This document shows, piece after piece, positions 7,454 to 15,516 of a stretch of 64,000 bases of DNA (positions are counted from its first letter, which is position 1; each line of letters starts with the position of its first letter). Position numbers and translations under genes: made by a program. The notes beneath the pieces were generated by a model. It saw only the letters and a list, made by a program, of their open reading frames with translations, was not told the origin of the DNA and ran no database searches. Source of the stretch: an uncultured Phocaeicola sp. (GTDB taxonomy: Bacteria > Bacteroidota > Bacteroidia > Bacteroidales > Bacteroidaceae); the NCBI GenBank assembly GCA_944320135.1, contig CALUGI010000012.1:1-64000 (forward strand). The letters run 5' to 3'.

Positions 7454-9325
7454 ATGAATTTCAACTACGACGTGATTGTAATCGGCGCCGGACATGCAGG
7501 ATGCGAGGCCGCAGCTGCAGCCGCCAACCTCGGATCGAAAACCTGCCTCATCACGATGGACATGAACAAAATCGGGCAGATGAGCTGCAACCCCGCCGTG
7601 GGGGGCATTGCAAAGGGGCAAATCGTCAGAGAAATCGACGCTTTGGGCGGATATATGGGGATAGTGACCGACAAAACCGCTATCCAGTTCCGGATGCTGA
7701 ACCGCTCGAAGGGGCCGGCCATGTGGAGCCCGCGCGCACAATGCGACCGAGGCAAGTTTATCTGGGCATGGCGAGAAGTGCTGGACAACATACCGAACCT
7801 GCACATCTGGCAGGACACGGTAGAAGAACTGCTCGTAGAGAACGGCGAAGTGACGGGACTCGTCACATGTTGGGGGGTGACCTTCCATGCCAAATGCGTC
7901 ATCCTGACAGCAGGAACCTTCCTGAACGGACTGATGCACATCGGACACAAAATGCTTTCCGGCGGACGGTGCGCGGAACCTGCGTCCTACCATCTGACGG
8001 AATCAATCACCCGACACGGCATCGCAGCGGGAAGGATGAAAACCGGCACCCCTGTCCGCATCGACGCAAAAAGCGTGCATTTCGACTTGATGGACACGCA
8101 GGACGGAGAGAACGATTTCCACCGCTTCTCTTTCGTCAGCGAACCGCGCAAGCTCAAGCAGCTCCAATGCTGGACCTGCTTCACCAACGAGGAAGTACAC
8201 GAAGTGCTGCGCAGCGGCCTGAAAGACTCTCCCCTTTTCAACGGACAAATCCAAAGCATCGGGCCGCGCTACTGCCCAAGCATCGAGACAAAAATCGTGA
8301 CCTTCCCCGACAAGCCCCAGCACCAGCTTTTCTTGGAGCCGGAAGGAGAAAGCACGCACGAACTTTATTTGAACGGATTTTCCTCGTCGCTCCCGATGGA
8401 CATCCAAATCGAAGCGTTGAAAAAAATTCCGTGCTTCAAAGACCTTGTAGCGTACCGTCCGGGATACGCCATCGAATACGACTACTTCGACCCGACCCAA
8501 CTCACACACACGCTGGAGTCGAAAGTTATAAAAAACCTGTTCTTCGCAGGACAAGTGAACGGCACCACCGGATATGAAGAAGCAGGCGGCCAAGGCATCA
8601 TCGCCGGAATCAACGCGCACATCAACTGCCACGGCGGAACGCCGTTCGTGCTGGGACGGGACGAGGCTTATATCGGCGTGCTTATCGACGACCTTGTAAC
8701 GAAAGGCGTAGACGAGCCCTACCGCATGTTCACCTCCCGTGCCGAATACCGCATCCTCTTGCGTCAGGACGATGCCGACATGCGCCTCACCGAACGCTCC
8801 TACCGGGTCGGACTGGCAAAACAAGACCGCTACGACATCTTCCGCAAAAAGAAAGAAGAAATAGAACGGCTGACACAGTTCGCCGCGACCTACTCCATCA
8901 AAGCCGACAAGATAAACGATGCGCTGGAGGGCCTCGGCACCGCACGCCTCGCCCACGGCTGCAAATTGATTGACCTGCTCAGCCGTCCGCAAGTCACGAT
9001 TGAAAATATCGCGCCGCATGTCCCGGCGCTCCAAGCCGCCATCGGCCAAGTGGAAGACCGGAAAGACGAAATCATTGAAGCGGCCGAGATATTAATCAAA
9101 TACAAAGGCTATATCGAACGCGAACGGACCATTGCCGACAAAATCCATAGGCTGGAAGCAATCCGCATCAAGGGCAAGTTCGACTATGCCAGCCTCCAGT
9201 CCTTATCAACCGAGGCAAGACAGAAACTGATAAAGATCAACCCGGAAACGCTGGCGCAAGCAAGCCGGATACCCGGAGTCTCCCCCAGCGACATCAACGT
9301 GCTGTTGGTGCTGATGGGACGGTAA
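7454..9325 (+). CDS. mnmG: tRNA uridine-5-carboxymethylaminomethyl modification enzyme MnmG (GidA)
   Basis: MnmG with MnmE installs cmnm5U34 in several tRNAs, using FAD, methylene-THF and NADH. The FAD-binding GAGHAGCEAA motif is at residues 10-19, MSCNPAVGGIAKG follows at about 43-55 and GQVNGTTGYEEA.GQG lies in the FAD domain C-terminal part. The start at 7454 (MNFNYDVIVIG) is chosen over an upstream in-frame ATG because the promoter box lies at 7418-7425 and the extra 58 codons are translated periodic array. Length is 623 aa, typical. A parS-type palindrome follows 10 bases after its stop codon. Confidence 0.97.
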   Translation: MNFNYDVIVIGAGHAGCEAAAAAANLGSKTCLITMDMNKIGQMSCNPAVGGIAKGQIVREIDALGGYMGIVTDKTAIQFRMLNRSKGPAMWSPRAQCDRGKFIWAWREVLDNIPNLHIWQDTVEELLVENGEVTGLVTCWGVTFHAKCVILTAGTFLNGLMHIGHKMLSGGRCAEPASYHLTESITRHGIAAGRMKTGTPVRIDAKSVHFDLMDTQDGENDFHRFSFVSEPRKLKQLQCWTCFTNEEVHEVLRSGLKDSPLFNGQIQSIGPRYCPSIETKIVTFPDKPQHQLFLEPEGESTHELYLNGFSSSLPMDIQIEALKKIPCFKDLVAYRPGYAIEYDYFDPTQLTHTLESKVIKNLFFAGQVNGTTGYEEAGGQGIIAGINAHINCHGGTPFVLGRDEAYIGVLIDDLVTKGVDEPYRMFTSRAEYRILLRQDDADMRLTERSYRVGLAKQDRYDIFRKKKEEIERLTQFAATYSIKADKINDALEGLGTARLAHGCKLIDLLSRPQVTIENIAPHVPALQAAIGQVEDRKDEIIEAAEILIKYKGYIERERTIADKIHRLEAIRIKGKFDYASLQSLSTEARQKLIKINPETLAQASRIPGVSPSDINVLLVLMGR

Positions 9326-9334
9326 ACGCCGGAG

Positions 9335-9350
9335 TGTTTCACGTGAAACA
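9335..9350. other. parS-type centromere palindrome
   Basis: The 16-base palindrome TGTTTCACGTGAAACA is a perfect match to the conserved bacterial parS consensus recognised by chromosomal ParB (TGTTnCACGTGAAACA). It lies in the 58-base gap between mnmG and apt. parS sites usually cluster in the origin-proximal part of the chromosome, so this window may be near oriC. No other copy was noticed here. Confidence 0.85.
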
Positions 9351-9383
9351 ATTTATTTAAGGAAACCGTATAAAATATTGTAT

Positions 9384-9908
9384 ATGAACAAAGAAACATT
9401 AAAGAAGAACTTGAGGGAAATCCCCGACTTTCCGAAACCGGGAATCCTCTTTTATGACGTGACAACCCTCTTCAAAAACGCAGAATGCCTTCAGGGTCTC
9501 ATAGACGAACTCTACGAGATGTACAAGGATAAGGGCATCACAAAAGTAGTCGGAATCGAATCAAGAGGATTCATCTTGGGAGGCGCGCTGGCTGCCCGCC
9601 TCGGAGCCGGATTCATCATGGCGCGCAAACCGGGGAAACTGCCAGCCGAAGTGGTAGAAGAGACCTACCGAAAGGAATACGGAACGGACACGATTCAGAT
9701 TCACAAGGACGCGATTTCGAAAGATGACGTAGTCCTGCTCCACGATGACTTGCTTGCTACCGGAGGGACGATGGCTGCGGCATACAGACTGACGAAGCGC
9801 TTCGGCGTGGAGAAAGCGTATGTAAACTTCGTCATCGAGCTGAAGGGGCTCAACGGAAGAAAGGCTTTCGAAGAAGGAACGGAGGTCACTACCCTGCTGC
9901 AACTATAA
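9384..9908 (+). CDS. apt: Adenine phosphoribosyltransferase
   Basis: Apt salvages adenine to AMP with PRPP. The PRPP-binding loop VVLLHDDLLATGGTM is near residues 115-129; the N-terminus has IPDFPKPGILFYDVT, the strongly conserved Apt signature, and GIESRGF follows near residue 58. Length is 174 aa from the ATG at 9384; a TTG two codons upstream is also open but unnecessary. The stop codon shares a base with the ATG of uvrC (TAATG), so the two are translationally coupled. Confidence 0.96.
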   Translation: MNKETLKKNLREIPDFPKPGILFYDVTTLFKNAECLQGLIDELYEMYKDKGITKVVGIESRGFILGGALAARLGAGFIMARKPGKLPAEVVEETYRKEYGTDTIQIHKDAISKDDVVLLHDDLLATGGTMAAAYRLTKRFGVEKAYVNFVIELKGLNGRKAFEEGTEVTTLLQL

Positions 9909-11725
9909 TGGAAAAGACAAACGAACTGACTACAGCAGAGTACCTGCATGGAATTGTTTCGAACTTGCCGGAGTGTCCGGGCATCTACCAATATCTGAAC
10001 GAGGAAGGGACAATCATCTATGTAGGGAAAGCCAAGAACTTGAAAAGGCGCGTCTATTCGTATTTTTCGAAGGACCACCAATCGGCAAAGACACGAATCT
10101 TGGTCACGAAGATTGCCGACATCCGCTACATCGTGGTCAAGACGGAAGAAGACGCGCTCTTGTTAGAAAACAATCTCATCAAGAAGTACAAGCCGCGCTA
10201 CAACGTACTGCTGAAGGACGACAAGACTTATCCTTCCATCTGCGTGAGCAACGAATACTTCCCGCGCGTCTACAAAACGCGGAAGATTGTCCGCGACGGC
10301 TCCGCCTATTACGGCCCGTACAGCCACGTCCTTTCGATGATGGCAGTGCTCGAACTCATCAAGAAGCTCTATCCGCTCCGCACCTGCCGGCTTGCGCTGA
10401 CCCCTGAAAACATCAGCCAAAACAAGTTCAAGGTCTGTCTGGAATTTCACATAAAGAACTGCAAAGGGCCTTGCGTAGGGCTGATGTCACATGAAGAATA
10501 CATGGAAAACATCAGCCAGGTGAAAGAGATACTGAAAGGGAACACGCAATCCGTCAGCAATCTCCTTATGAAAAGGATGCAGGAGCTTGCGGAAGATATG
10601 CGGTTTGAGGAGGCGCAAAAGGTGAAGGAGAAGTATCTGCTGATTGAGAGCTACCGTTCAAAGAGCGAAGTGGTAAGCTCCACCCTGCACAACATCGACG
10701 TGTTTTCCATTGAAACGGACAACGACATCGCCTACATCAACTACCTGCACATCACCAACGGCTGCATCAACCAGGCATTCACGTTTGAATACAAAGTGCG
10801 GATGAGCGAGAGCAAAGAAGAACTGCTCCAGCTCGGCATCGCGGAAATGCGGGAACGCTACAAAAGCCGGTCGAAAGAAATCATCGTCCCTTTCGAACTG
10901 GACATGGAGATGAGCGGAGTGACGTTCACCATCCCCCAACGGGGCGAAAAGAAGCATTTGCTGGAGCTTTCCGTCATGAACGTAAAGCAATACAAAGTCG
11001 ACCGCTTGAAGCGGGCCGAGAAGCTGAATCCGGAACAGCGGAGCGTGCGCCTCATGAAGGAAATCCAGGAACAGCTGCACCTCGACCGGATGCCGGCACA
11101 CATCGAGTGCTTCGACAACTCGAACATACAAGGCTCGGACGCGGTGGCGGCATGTGTAGTGTTCAAGAAGGCGAAGCCCAGCAAGAAGGACTATCGGAAA
11201 TACATCATCAAAACCGTGACGGGACCGGACGACTACGCCTCCATGCAAGAGGTGGTAAGGCGGCGATACACACGGATTGTCGACGAACAGGGAGAGCTGC
11301 CCGACCTCATACTGACCGACGGAGGAAAAGGGCAAATGGAGGTGGTGCGCGAAGTGATAGAGGACGAGCTCAAACTGGACATCCCGATTGTCGGGCTGGC
11401 CAAGAACAGCCGCCACCGGACGTCCGAAGTGCTCTACGGCTTCCCGCCCCAAACGGTGGGCATCAAGCAGGGAACTCCCCTATTCCATCTCCTTGAAAAC
11501 ATCCAGAACGAGGTGCATCGGTTCGCCATCACCTTCCACAGAGACAAACGGAGCAAGAGCCAGACAGCTTCGGCCCTCGACAACGTGAAGGGCATCGGAG
11601 AAAAACGGAAAACGGCCCTGCTGAAGAAGTTCAAGAGCGTGGCGCGCATCCGTCAAGCATCGGTGGAAGAACTGGCGGAAATCGTCGGAGAAGCGGCGGC
11701 GCGGAGCGTCAAAGAATCGCTGTAA
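9908..11725 (+). CDS. uvrC: Excinuclease ABC subunit C
   Basis: UvrC makes both incisions in nucleotide excision repair. The GIY-YIG nuclease domain is at about residues 18-95 (CPGIYQYL, IIYVGKAKNL), a UVR motif for UvrB contact lies near 205-240, the second RNase H-like nuclease domain is near 380-540 (ECFDNSNIQGSDAVAA, LTDGGKGQ), and a helix-hairpin-helix domain with VKGIGEKRK closes the protein. 605 aa is normal. Start overlaps the apt stop by one base. Confidence 0.97.
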   Translation: MEKTNELTTAEYLHGIVSNLPECPGIYQYLNEEGTIIYVGKAKNLKRRVYSYFSKDHQSAKTRILVTKIADIRYIVVKTEEDALLLENNLIKKYKPRYNVLLKDDKTYPSICVSNEYFPRVYKTRKIVRDGSAYYGPYSHVLSMMAVLELIKKLYPLRTCRLALTPENISQNKFKVCLEFHIKNCKGPCVGLMSHEEYMENISQVKEILKGNTQSVSNLLMKRMQELAEDMRFEEAQKVKEKYLLIESYRSKSEVVSSTLHNIDVFSIETDNDIAYINYLHITNGCINQAFTFEYKVRMSESKEELLQLGIAEMRERYKSRSKEIIVPFELDMEMSGVTFTIPQRGEKKHLLELSVMNVKQYKVDRLKRAEKLNPEQRSVRLMKEIQEQLHLDRMPAHIECFDNSNIQGSDAVAACVVFKKAKPSKKDYRKYIIKTVTGPDDYASMQEVVRRRYTRIVDEQGELPDLILTDGGKGQMEVVREVIEDELKLDIPIVGLAKNSRHRTSEVLYGFPPQTVGIKQGTPLFHLLENIQNEVHRFAITFHRDKRSKSQTASALDNVKGIGEKRKTALLKKFKSVARIRQASVEELAEIVGEAAARSVKESL

Positions 11726-11766
11726 CAAAACCTCCCGCCCCGCTCGCTTATTACGGCAATATTTCG

Positions 11767-11774
11767 TATCTTTG
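11767..11774 (+). promoter_or_regulatory. Promoter -7 box of dtd-mazG-deoC (TATCTTTG)
   Basis: TATCTTTG lies 102 bases before the dtd ATG. If used, the transcript would begin almost exactly where the 22-base periodic array starts, so here the array would be in the leader RNA. Confidence 0.6.
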
Positions 11775-11782
11775 TAAAAAGA

Positions 11783-11866
11783 TTGCCGCCTTTCCTCAAA
11801 AAGACGACCGCCCATCTCCATAAAGACGGGCGTTCAAACGGGGAAACGCGGGCGCACAAAAAAACG
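11783..11866. repeat. 22-base periodic array, instance 4 (3 full units and a tail)
   Basis: Units at 11783-11804, 11805-11826 and 11827-11848, each exactly 22 bases, then a tail starting CGGGCGCACAAAAAAACGA. The unit CGGGCGTTCA... and the tail are nearly the same as in instance 12 at 63013-63097 (tail CGGGCGCATAAAAAAACGA), 51 kb away. Confidence 0.6.
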
Positions 11867-11876
11867 ACATGACGAC

Positions 11877-12329
11877 ATGAGAACAGTGATACAACGCGTA
11901 AGCCATGCCTCGGTCACGATTGACAGAGCGTGCAAATCGGCCATAAAGAAAGGATTCATGGTGCTGTTAGGGATAGAAGAAGCCGACACGCAGGAAGACG
12001 CCGACTGGCTCTGCAAGAAGATAGCGAACCTGAGGGTGTTTGACGACGAGAACGGAGTGATGAACAAGTCCGTCATCGACATAGGAGGCGAAATTCTGGT
12101 GGTAAGCCAGTTCACCCTCATGGCTTCCACGAAGAAAGGGAACCGCCCCTCCTACATCCGCGCGGCAAGGCACGAAACGGCCATACCGCTTTATGAATAC
12201 TTCTGCAACGAACTGAGCATCGCCATAGGCAAACAAGTGGCGACAGGCACATTCGGAGCCGACATGAAGGTGGAGCTGCTGAACGACGGGCCCGTAACAA
12301 TATGTATGGACACTAAAAACAAGGAATGA
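11877..12329 (+). CDS. dtd: D-aminoacyl-tRNA deacylase
   Basis: Dtd hydrolyses D-aminoacyl-tRNA and so protects translation from D-amino acids. MRTVIQRVSHASV at the N-terminus, VSQFTLMAST near residues 78-87 and NDGPVTI near the C-terminus (the Gly-Pro that excludes L-amino acids) are all present. 150 aa is the standard length. Overlaps the next gene by four bases. Confidence 0.96.
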   Translation: MRTVIQRVSHASVTIDRACKSAIKKGFMVLLGIEEADTQEDADWLCKKIANLRVFDDENGVMNKSVIDIGGEILVVSQFTLMASTKKGNRPSYIRAARHETAIPLYEYFCNELSIAIGKQVATGTFGADMKVELLNDGPVTICMDTKNKE

Positions 12330-12652
12330 CGATGACGATAGAAGAAGCGCAGAAGACGGTGGACAACTGGATAAAGACCTACGGAGTGCGCTATTTCAGC
12401 GAACTGACCAATATGGCCGTGCTGACGGAAGAAGTGGGCGAACTGGCGCGGATCATGGCGCGCACCTACGGAGACCAGTCGTTCAAGGAGGGAGAGAAAC
12501 ACGACCTCGGCGACGAGATGGCCGACGTGCTCTGGGTGCTTCTCTGCTTAGCCAACCAGACGGGAGTGAACCTGACTGAAGCATTCAGGAAAAACCTCGA
12601 AAAGAAAACCTCGCGCGACAAGGACAGACACAAGAACAACCCCAAACTATAA
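12326..12652 (+). CDS. MazG-like nucleotide pyrophosphohydrolase
   Basis: A 108-aa all-helical protein with the MazG metal-binding pattern: EEVGE near residues 34-38 and GDEMADVLW near 61-69. Such small single-domain members hydrolyse (d)NTPs to the monophosphate and are thought to clean the nucleotide pool. Starts inside the dtd stop codon region (ATGA overlap); an ATG two codons later could also be used. It precedes deoC by five bases, so nucleotide hydrolysis and deoxyribose breakdown are encoded together. Confidence 0.85.
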   Translation: MTMTIEEAQKTVDNWIKTYGVRYFSELTNMAVLTEEVGELARIMARTYGDQSFKEGEKHDLGDEMADVLWVLLCLANQTGVNLTEAFRKNLEKKTSRDKDRHKNNPKL

Positions 12653-12657
12653 GCGAT

Positions 12658-13614
12658 ATGAGCAACAACGATGAATTTGAAAGCGAACTCTTCCGACGCA
12701 TGGAGACGGAAGACAAAGAAGACCAGAATCGGTCCAGCAAGTATGAAACAGCTCTTGCGAAGTATAACACGGCGCTGGACGACGAGGATATCGCGGCAAA
12801 AGTATCGCGCCTCATCGAAAAGCACGCGGCAGAAAACGATACGCCGGAAGTCAAGAAATTCCTTTTCAACTGCATTGACCTGACCACGCTGAAATGCACG
12901 GACAGCGAAACCAGCGTGATGAAGTTTACGGAAAAGGTCAACGAGTTCGACAACCGATATCCGGATTTGAAGAACGTGGCCGCCATCTGCGTATATCCCA
13001 ACATGGCCGAAATCGTCAACGACACGTTAGAGGCCGACCGCGTAAAAATAGCGTGCGTGTCGGGCGGATTTCCTTCCTCCCAAACGTTTATGGAAGTGAA
13101 GGTGGCCGAAACCGCAATGGCTCTCCATGCCGGAGCAGACGAAATAGACATCGTGATTCCGGTAGGCAAGTTCTTGAGCGGCGACTACGAAGGCATGTGC
13201 GACGAGATACAGGAACTCAAAGACGTGTGCGGCGACAAGCATCTGAAGGTGATTCTGGAAACGGGCGCGCTCGGCACTGCGTCAAACGTCAAGAAAGCCT
13301 CCATCCTGGCCATGTATTCGGGCGCGGACTTCATCAAGACCTCTACGGGCAAAGAACAGCCTGCGGCCACTCCGGAAGCGGCTTACGTGATGTGCCAGGC
13401 CATCAAGGAGTATTTTTTGGAAACGGAACGGAAAGTGGGATTCAAGCCGGCAGGAGGACTGAACACGGTGCATGACGCGCTTGTCTACTACACCATCGTG
13501 AAGGAAGTGCTCGGAAAAGACTGGCTGAACAACGGACTGTTCCGCTTGGGCACCAGCCGTCTGGCAAACAAACTTCTCTCGGACATTTTAGGTGAAGAAA
13601 CCAAATTCTTCTGA
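12658..13614 (+). CDS. deoC: Deoxyribose-phosphate aldolase
   Basis: DeoC cleaves deoxyribose-5-phosphate to glyceraldehyde-3-phosphate and acetaldehyde. The aldolase barrel carries ICVYP, DEIDIVIPVGKF, the Schiff-base lysine in FIKTSTGKE and the second lysine in VGFKPAGG. At 318 aa it is about 60 residues longer than the E. coli type; the extra part is an acidic, helical N-terminus (residues 1-60, rich in Glu, Lys and Asp) without a motif I recognise. The start at 12658 is kept because no good start is found right before the barrel. Operon with dtd and the MazG-like gene. Confidence 0.93.
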   Translation: MSNNDEFESELFRRMETEDKEDQNRSSKYETALAKYNTALDDEDIAAKVSRLIEKHAAENDTPEVKKFLFNCIDLTTLKCTDSETSVMKFTEKVNEFDNRYPDLKNVAAICVYPNMAEIVNDTLEADRVKIACVSGGFPSSQTFMEVKVAETAMALHAGADEIDIVIPVGKFLSGDYEGMCDEIQELKDVCGDKHLKVILETGALGTASNVKKASILAMYSGADFIKTSTGKEQPAATPEAAYVMCQAIKEYFLETERKVGFKPAGGLNTVHDALVYYTIVKEVLGKDWLNNGLFRLGTSRLANKLLSDILGEETKFF

Positions 13615-13661
13615 TGCCTCTCCCCTCCCCGATTGCCCGTCTTCCGGGGAGGGAATCTTTA

Positions 13662-13771
13662 GCCGCCGCGCTTCGGAAAAACACGCCCGCAATAGGGCTT
13701 GAAGGCGGCGGAATTTCCACCAAAACAACAGCATATTTCCATCTACCGACACGCAACGGGAAAAATGACTG
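13662..13771. repeat. 22-base periodic array, instance 5 (5 units)
   Basis: Five units of exactly 22 bases: 13662-13683, 13684-13705, 13706-13727, 13728-13749, 13750-13771. Starts are GCCGCC, CGCCCG, CGGCGG, ACAGCA and CACGCA. The array ends 28 bases before the -33 box of the promoter of the next gene. Confidence 0.55.
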
Positions 13772-13798
13772 CCCGCCAAGAAGTTTTTTGCCGAAATC

Positions 13799-13830
13799 TT
13801 TTGATTTATTAATTAATCACATTATATTTG
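13799..13830 (+). promoter_or_regulatory. Promoter of the 13.9-kb membrane protein gene
   Basis: TTTTG at 13799-13803, 19 bases, then TATATTTG at 13823-13830: a full -33/-7 promoter of the Bacteroidetes type, 36 bases before the ATG. Confidence 0.7.
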
Positions 13831-13866
13831 CTTGCAGATATAATAATTAATCATAAAACGATAAAA

Positions 13867-14385
13867 ATGAAAAGAACATTCTTAGACAAGATGGACGTTG
13901 CGCTATTCAAACACTTGAATGCGGGACATGAGCCGACAACCACACAATCAGTATGGTACGGATTTCTCGGAGGAGCAATTACAGCATTAGCGGCTTTCAC
14001 CCTTCAAATGTGCGGCGCAAGCCGCGAAGCCCAAAGCGTTGTAATCGGAATATTGGGCATTTCCGCATTCGCTTTCGTGCTTTGGAAAAGCCTTGACGAA
14101 ATAAAAGGTTTCGACGCATGGTGGAAATCAGTCTTATACACCGCCTACCTGCTCTTTTTCTCAGGCATCGCCTTCACTGCCGGAGTATGGGCATTGACAT
14201 TGGCCATCTGCATACTTTTCATCATGCTGATACTTAAAATATTCTTCCCTTCCAACAAAAAAAGCAAGAGGGGGAAAGTAATCTTCAGCGACGGGACCGA
14301 AAAGGAAGCGCGGCAAACCGGAAAAGGAATCTGCGGCGAAGAATATTGGACCGATGAGGATGGAGGACAACACGTCAAATACTGA
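13867..14385 (+). CDS. Small integral membrane protein of unknown function
   Basis: 172 aa from the ATG at 13867; the frame is open 39 bases upstream but that part holds the promoter. Three hydrophobic segments are visible, at about residues 38-58 (GAITALAAFTLQM), 63-80 and 95-128 (YLLFFSGIAFTAGVW, LAICILFIMLIL). A charged tail follows (KKSKRGK) and ends in an acidic cytosolic-looking stretch. I do not recognise the family. A bidirectional terminator separates it from the convergent polyprenyl synthase gene. Confidence 0.7.
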   Translation: MKRTFLDKMDVALFKHLNAGHEPTTTQSVWYGFLGGAITALAAFTLQMCGASREAQSVVIGILGISAFAFVLWKSLDEIKGFDAWWKSVLYTAYLLFFSGIAFTAGVWALTLAICILFIMLILKIFFPSNKKSKRGKVIFSDGTEKEARQTGKGICGEEYWTDEDGGQHVKY

Positions 14386-14391
14386 AAACAA

Positions 14392-14427
14392 AAAAGCCGG
14401 CCGTCAAATATGAACCGGCCGGCTTTT
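14392..14427. terminator. Bidirectional intrinsic terminator
   Basis: AAAAGCCGGCCG at 14392-14403 pairs perfectly with CGGCCGGCTTTT at 14416-14427 around a 12-base loop. Runs of A before and T after serve both converging genes. Confidence 0.9.
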
Positions 14428-14447
14428 CTACCCGATATAAACTGCTT

Positions 14448-15422
14448 TTATTTGTCGCGCTCCACTACATAATCTATATAAGCAGCCAACGACTCGCGGA
14501 TTTCCTCGTCCGCAAAATCCGGAATAAGCTCCAACGCCTTGTCACGGAAGCCTTTCATCGCCTTTTCCGCATACTCGATTCCGCCTTCCGCCTTTATCCG
14601 CTCAACGAACCGGTCTATTTCTTCTTTCGAAGCCTCCAGCTTGCGGATGCGCATCGCAAGGTCGTTCAAGTCCGCATCGCCTAACTTATTCAACACATAG
14701 ATAGCCGGAAGAGTCAGTTTCCCCTCCATCATGTCATTGCCCGTAGGCTTTCCGATTTGAGAACCGCTGAAATAGTCGAATATGTCATCCTTGATTTGGA
14801 AAGCGATGCCAATCATTTCGCCGAAAAGAGACGCGCAACGGATATTTTCTTCATCGGCCCGTACAGAAACAGCGCCGCTCTCCGCACTGGCCCGGAACAA
14901 GGCAGCCGTCTTCTTGCGGATAACGTCGAAATAAGCCTGCTCCGAAAAGTCGTTGTTCTCGATGTTGCCCAACTGAAGAATCTCGCCTTCCGAAAGGTCT
15001 TGGCCGAGACATGCCACCAGCTCCACTATACGAATCATGCCCGTATGCGAAGCATGTTTCAGACTTGTGGCAAGCATATAGTCGCCCACCAACACCGATA
15101 CTTTATTGTTATAGATGGCATTGACCGATGACTGCCCCCTCCGCTCGTCACTCTCGTCCACTACATCGTCATGAACAAGACTTGCGGTGTGAAGCAGCTC
15201 CAGCGAAAGAGCGGCATGAAACGTCGCGTCATTCAGCTTGCCGAAGAGCTTGGCCATCAGCATCACCAGAATAGGGCGCATCATCTTTCCCCTTCTCTTC
15301 TTTATGTAAGACAACACGTCCTGCAACCTCGGATTCGAGCTGGTCAATGAGGCTTCAAAAAGTGCCCTGAATTCGTTCAATTCCTTTTCAACGGGCCGCT
15401 TTATCAAATCTATTTTATCCAT
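14448..15422 (-). CDS. Trans-polyprenyl diphosphate synthase (long chain)
   Basis: An all-helical prenyltransferase of 324 aa. The first aspartate-rich motif is in LVHDDVVDESDERRG (about residues 82-96), the second in FQIKDDIFDYF (about 210-220). It extends farnesyl diphosphate with isopentenyl units to the side chain of the menaquinone of the respiratory chain. IspB or a heptaprenyl/octaprenyl homolog are all possible; chain length cannot be read off safely. Promoter box at 15441-15448, divergent from polA. Confidence 0.9.
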   Translation of the reverse strand: MDKIDLIKRPVEKELNEFRALFEASLTSSNPRLQDVLSYIKKRRGKMMRPILVMLMAKLFGKLNDATFHAALSLELLHTASLVHDDVVDESDERRGQSSVNAIYNNKVSVLVGDYMLATSLKHASHTGMIRIVELVACLGQDLSEGEILQLGNIENNDFSEQAYFDVIRKKTAALFRASAESGAVSVRADEENIRCASLFGEMIGIAFQIKDDIFDYFSGSQIGKPTGNDMMEGKLTLPAIYVLNKLGDADLNDLAMRIRKLEASKEEIDRFVERIKAEGGIEYAEKAMKGFRDKALELIPDFADEEIRESLAAYIDYVVERDK

Positions 15423-15440
15423 GCACAGTTATTTAGCACA

Positions 15441-15448
15441 CAAAAGTA
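15441..15448 (-). promoter_or_regulatory. Promoter -7 box of the polyprenyl synthase gene (TACTTTTG)
   Basis: On the minus strand TACTTTTG matches TAnnTTTG and is 18 bases from the start codon at 15422. Confidence 0.55.
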
Positions 15449-15516
15449 ATAATAAAAGAGATAATAGCGCATTTTTTTGTACATTTACATGAAAAAACTT
15501 AACACTTTTATTCAAC

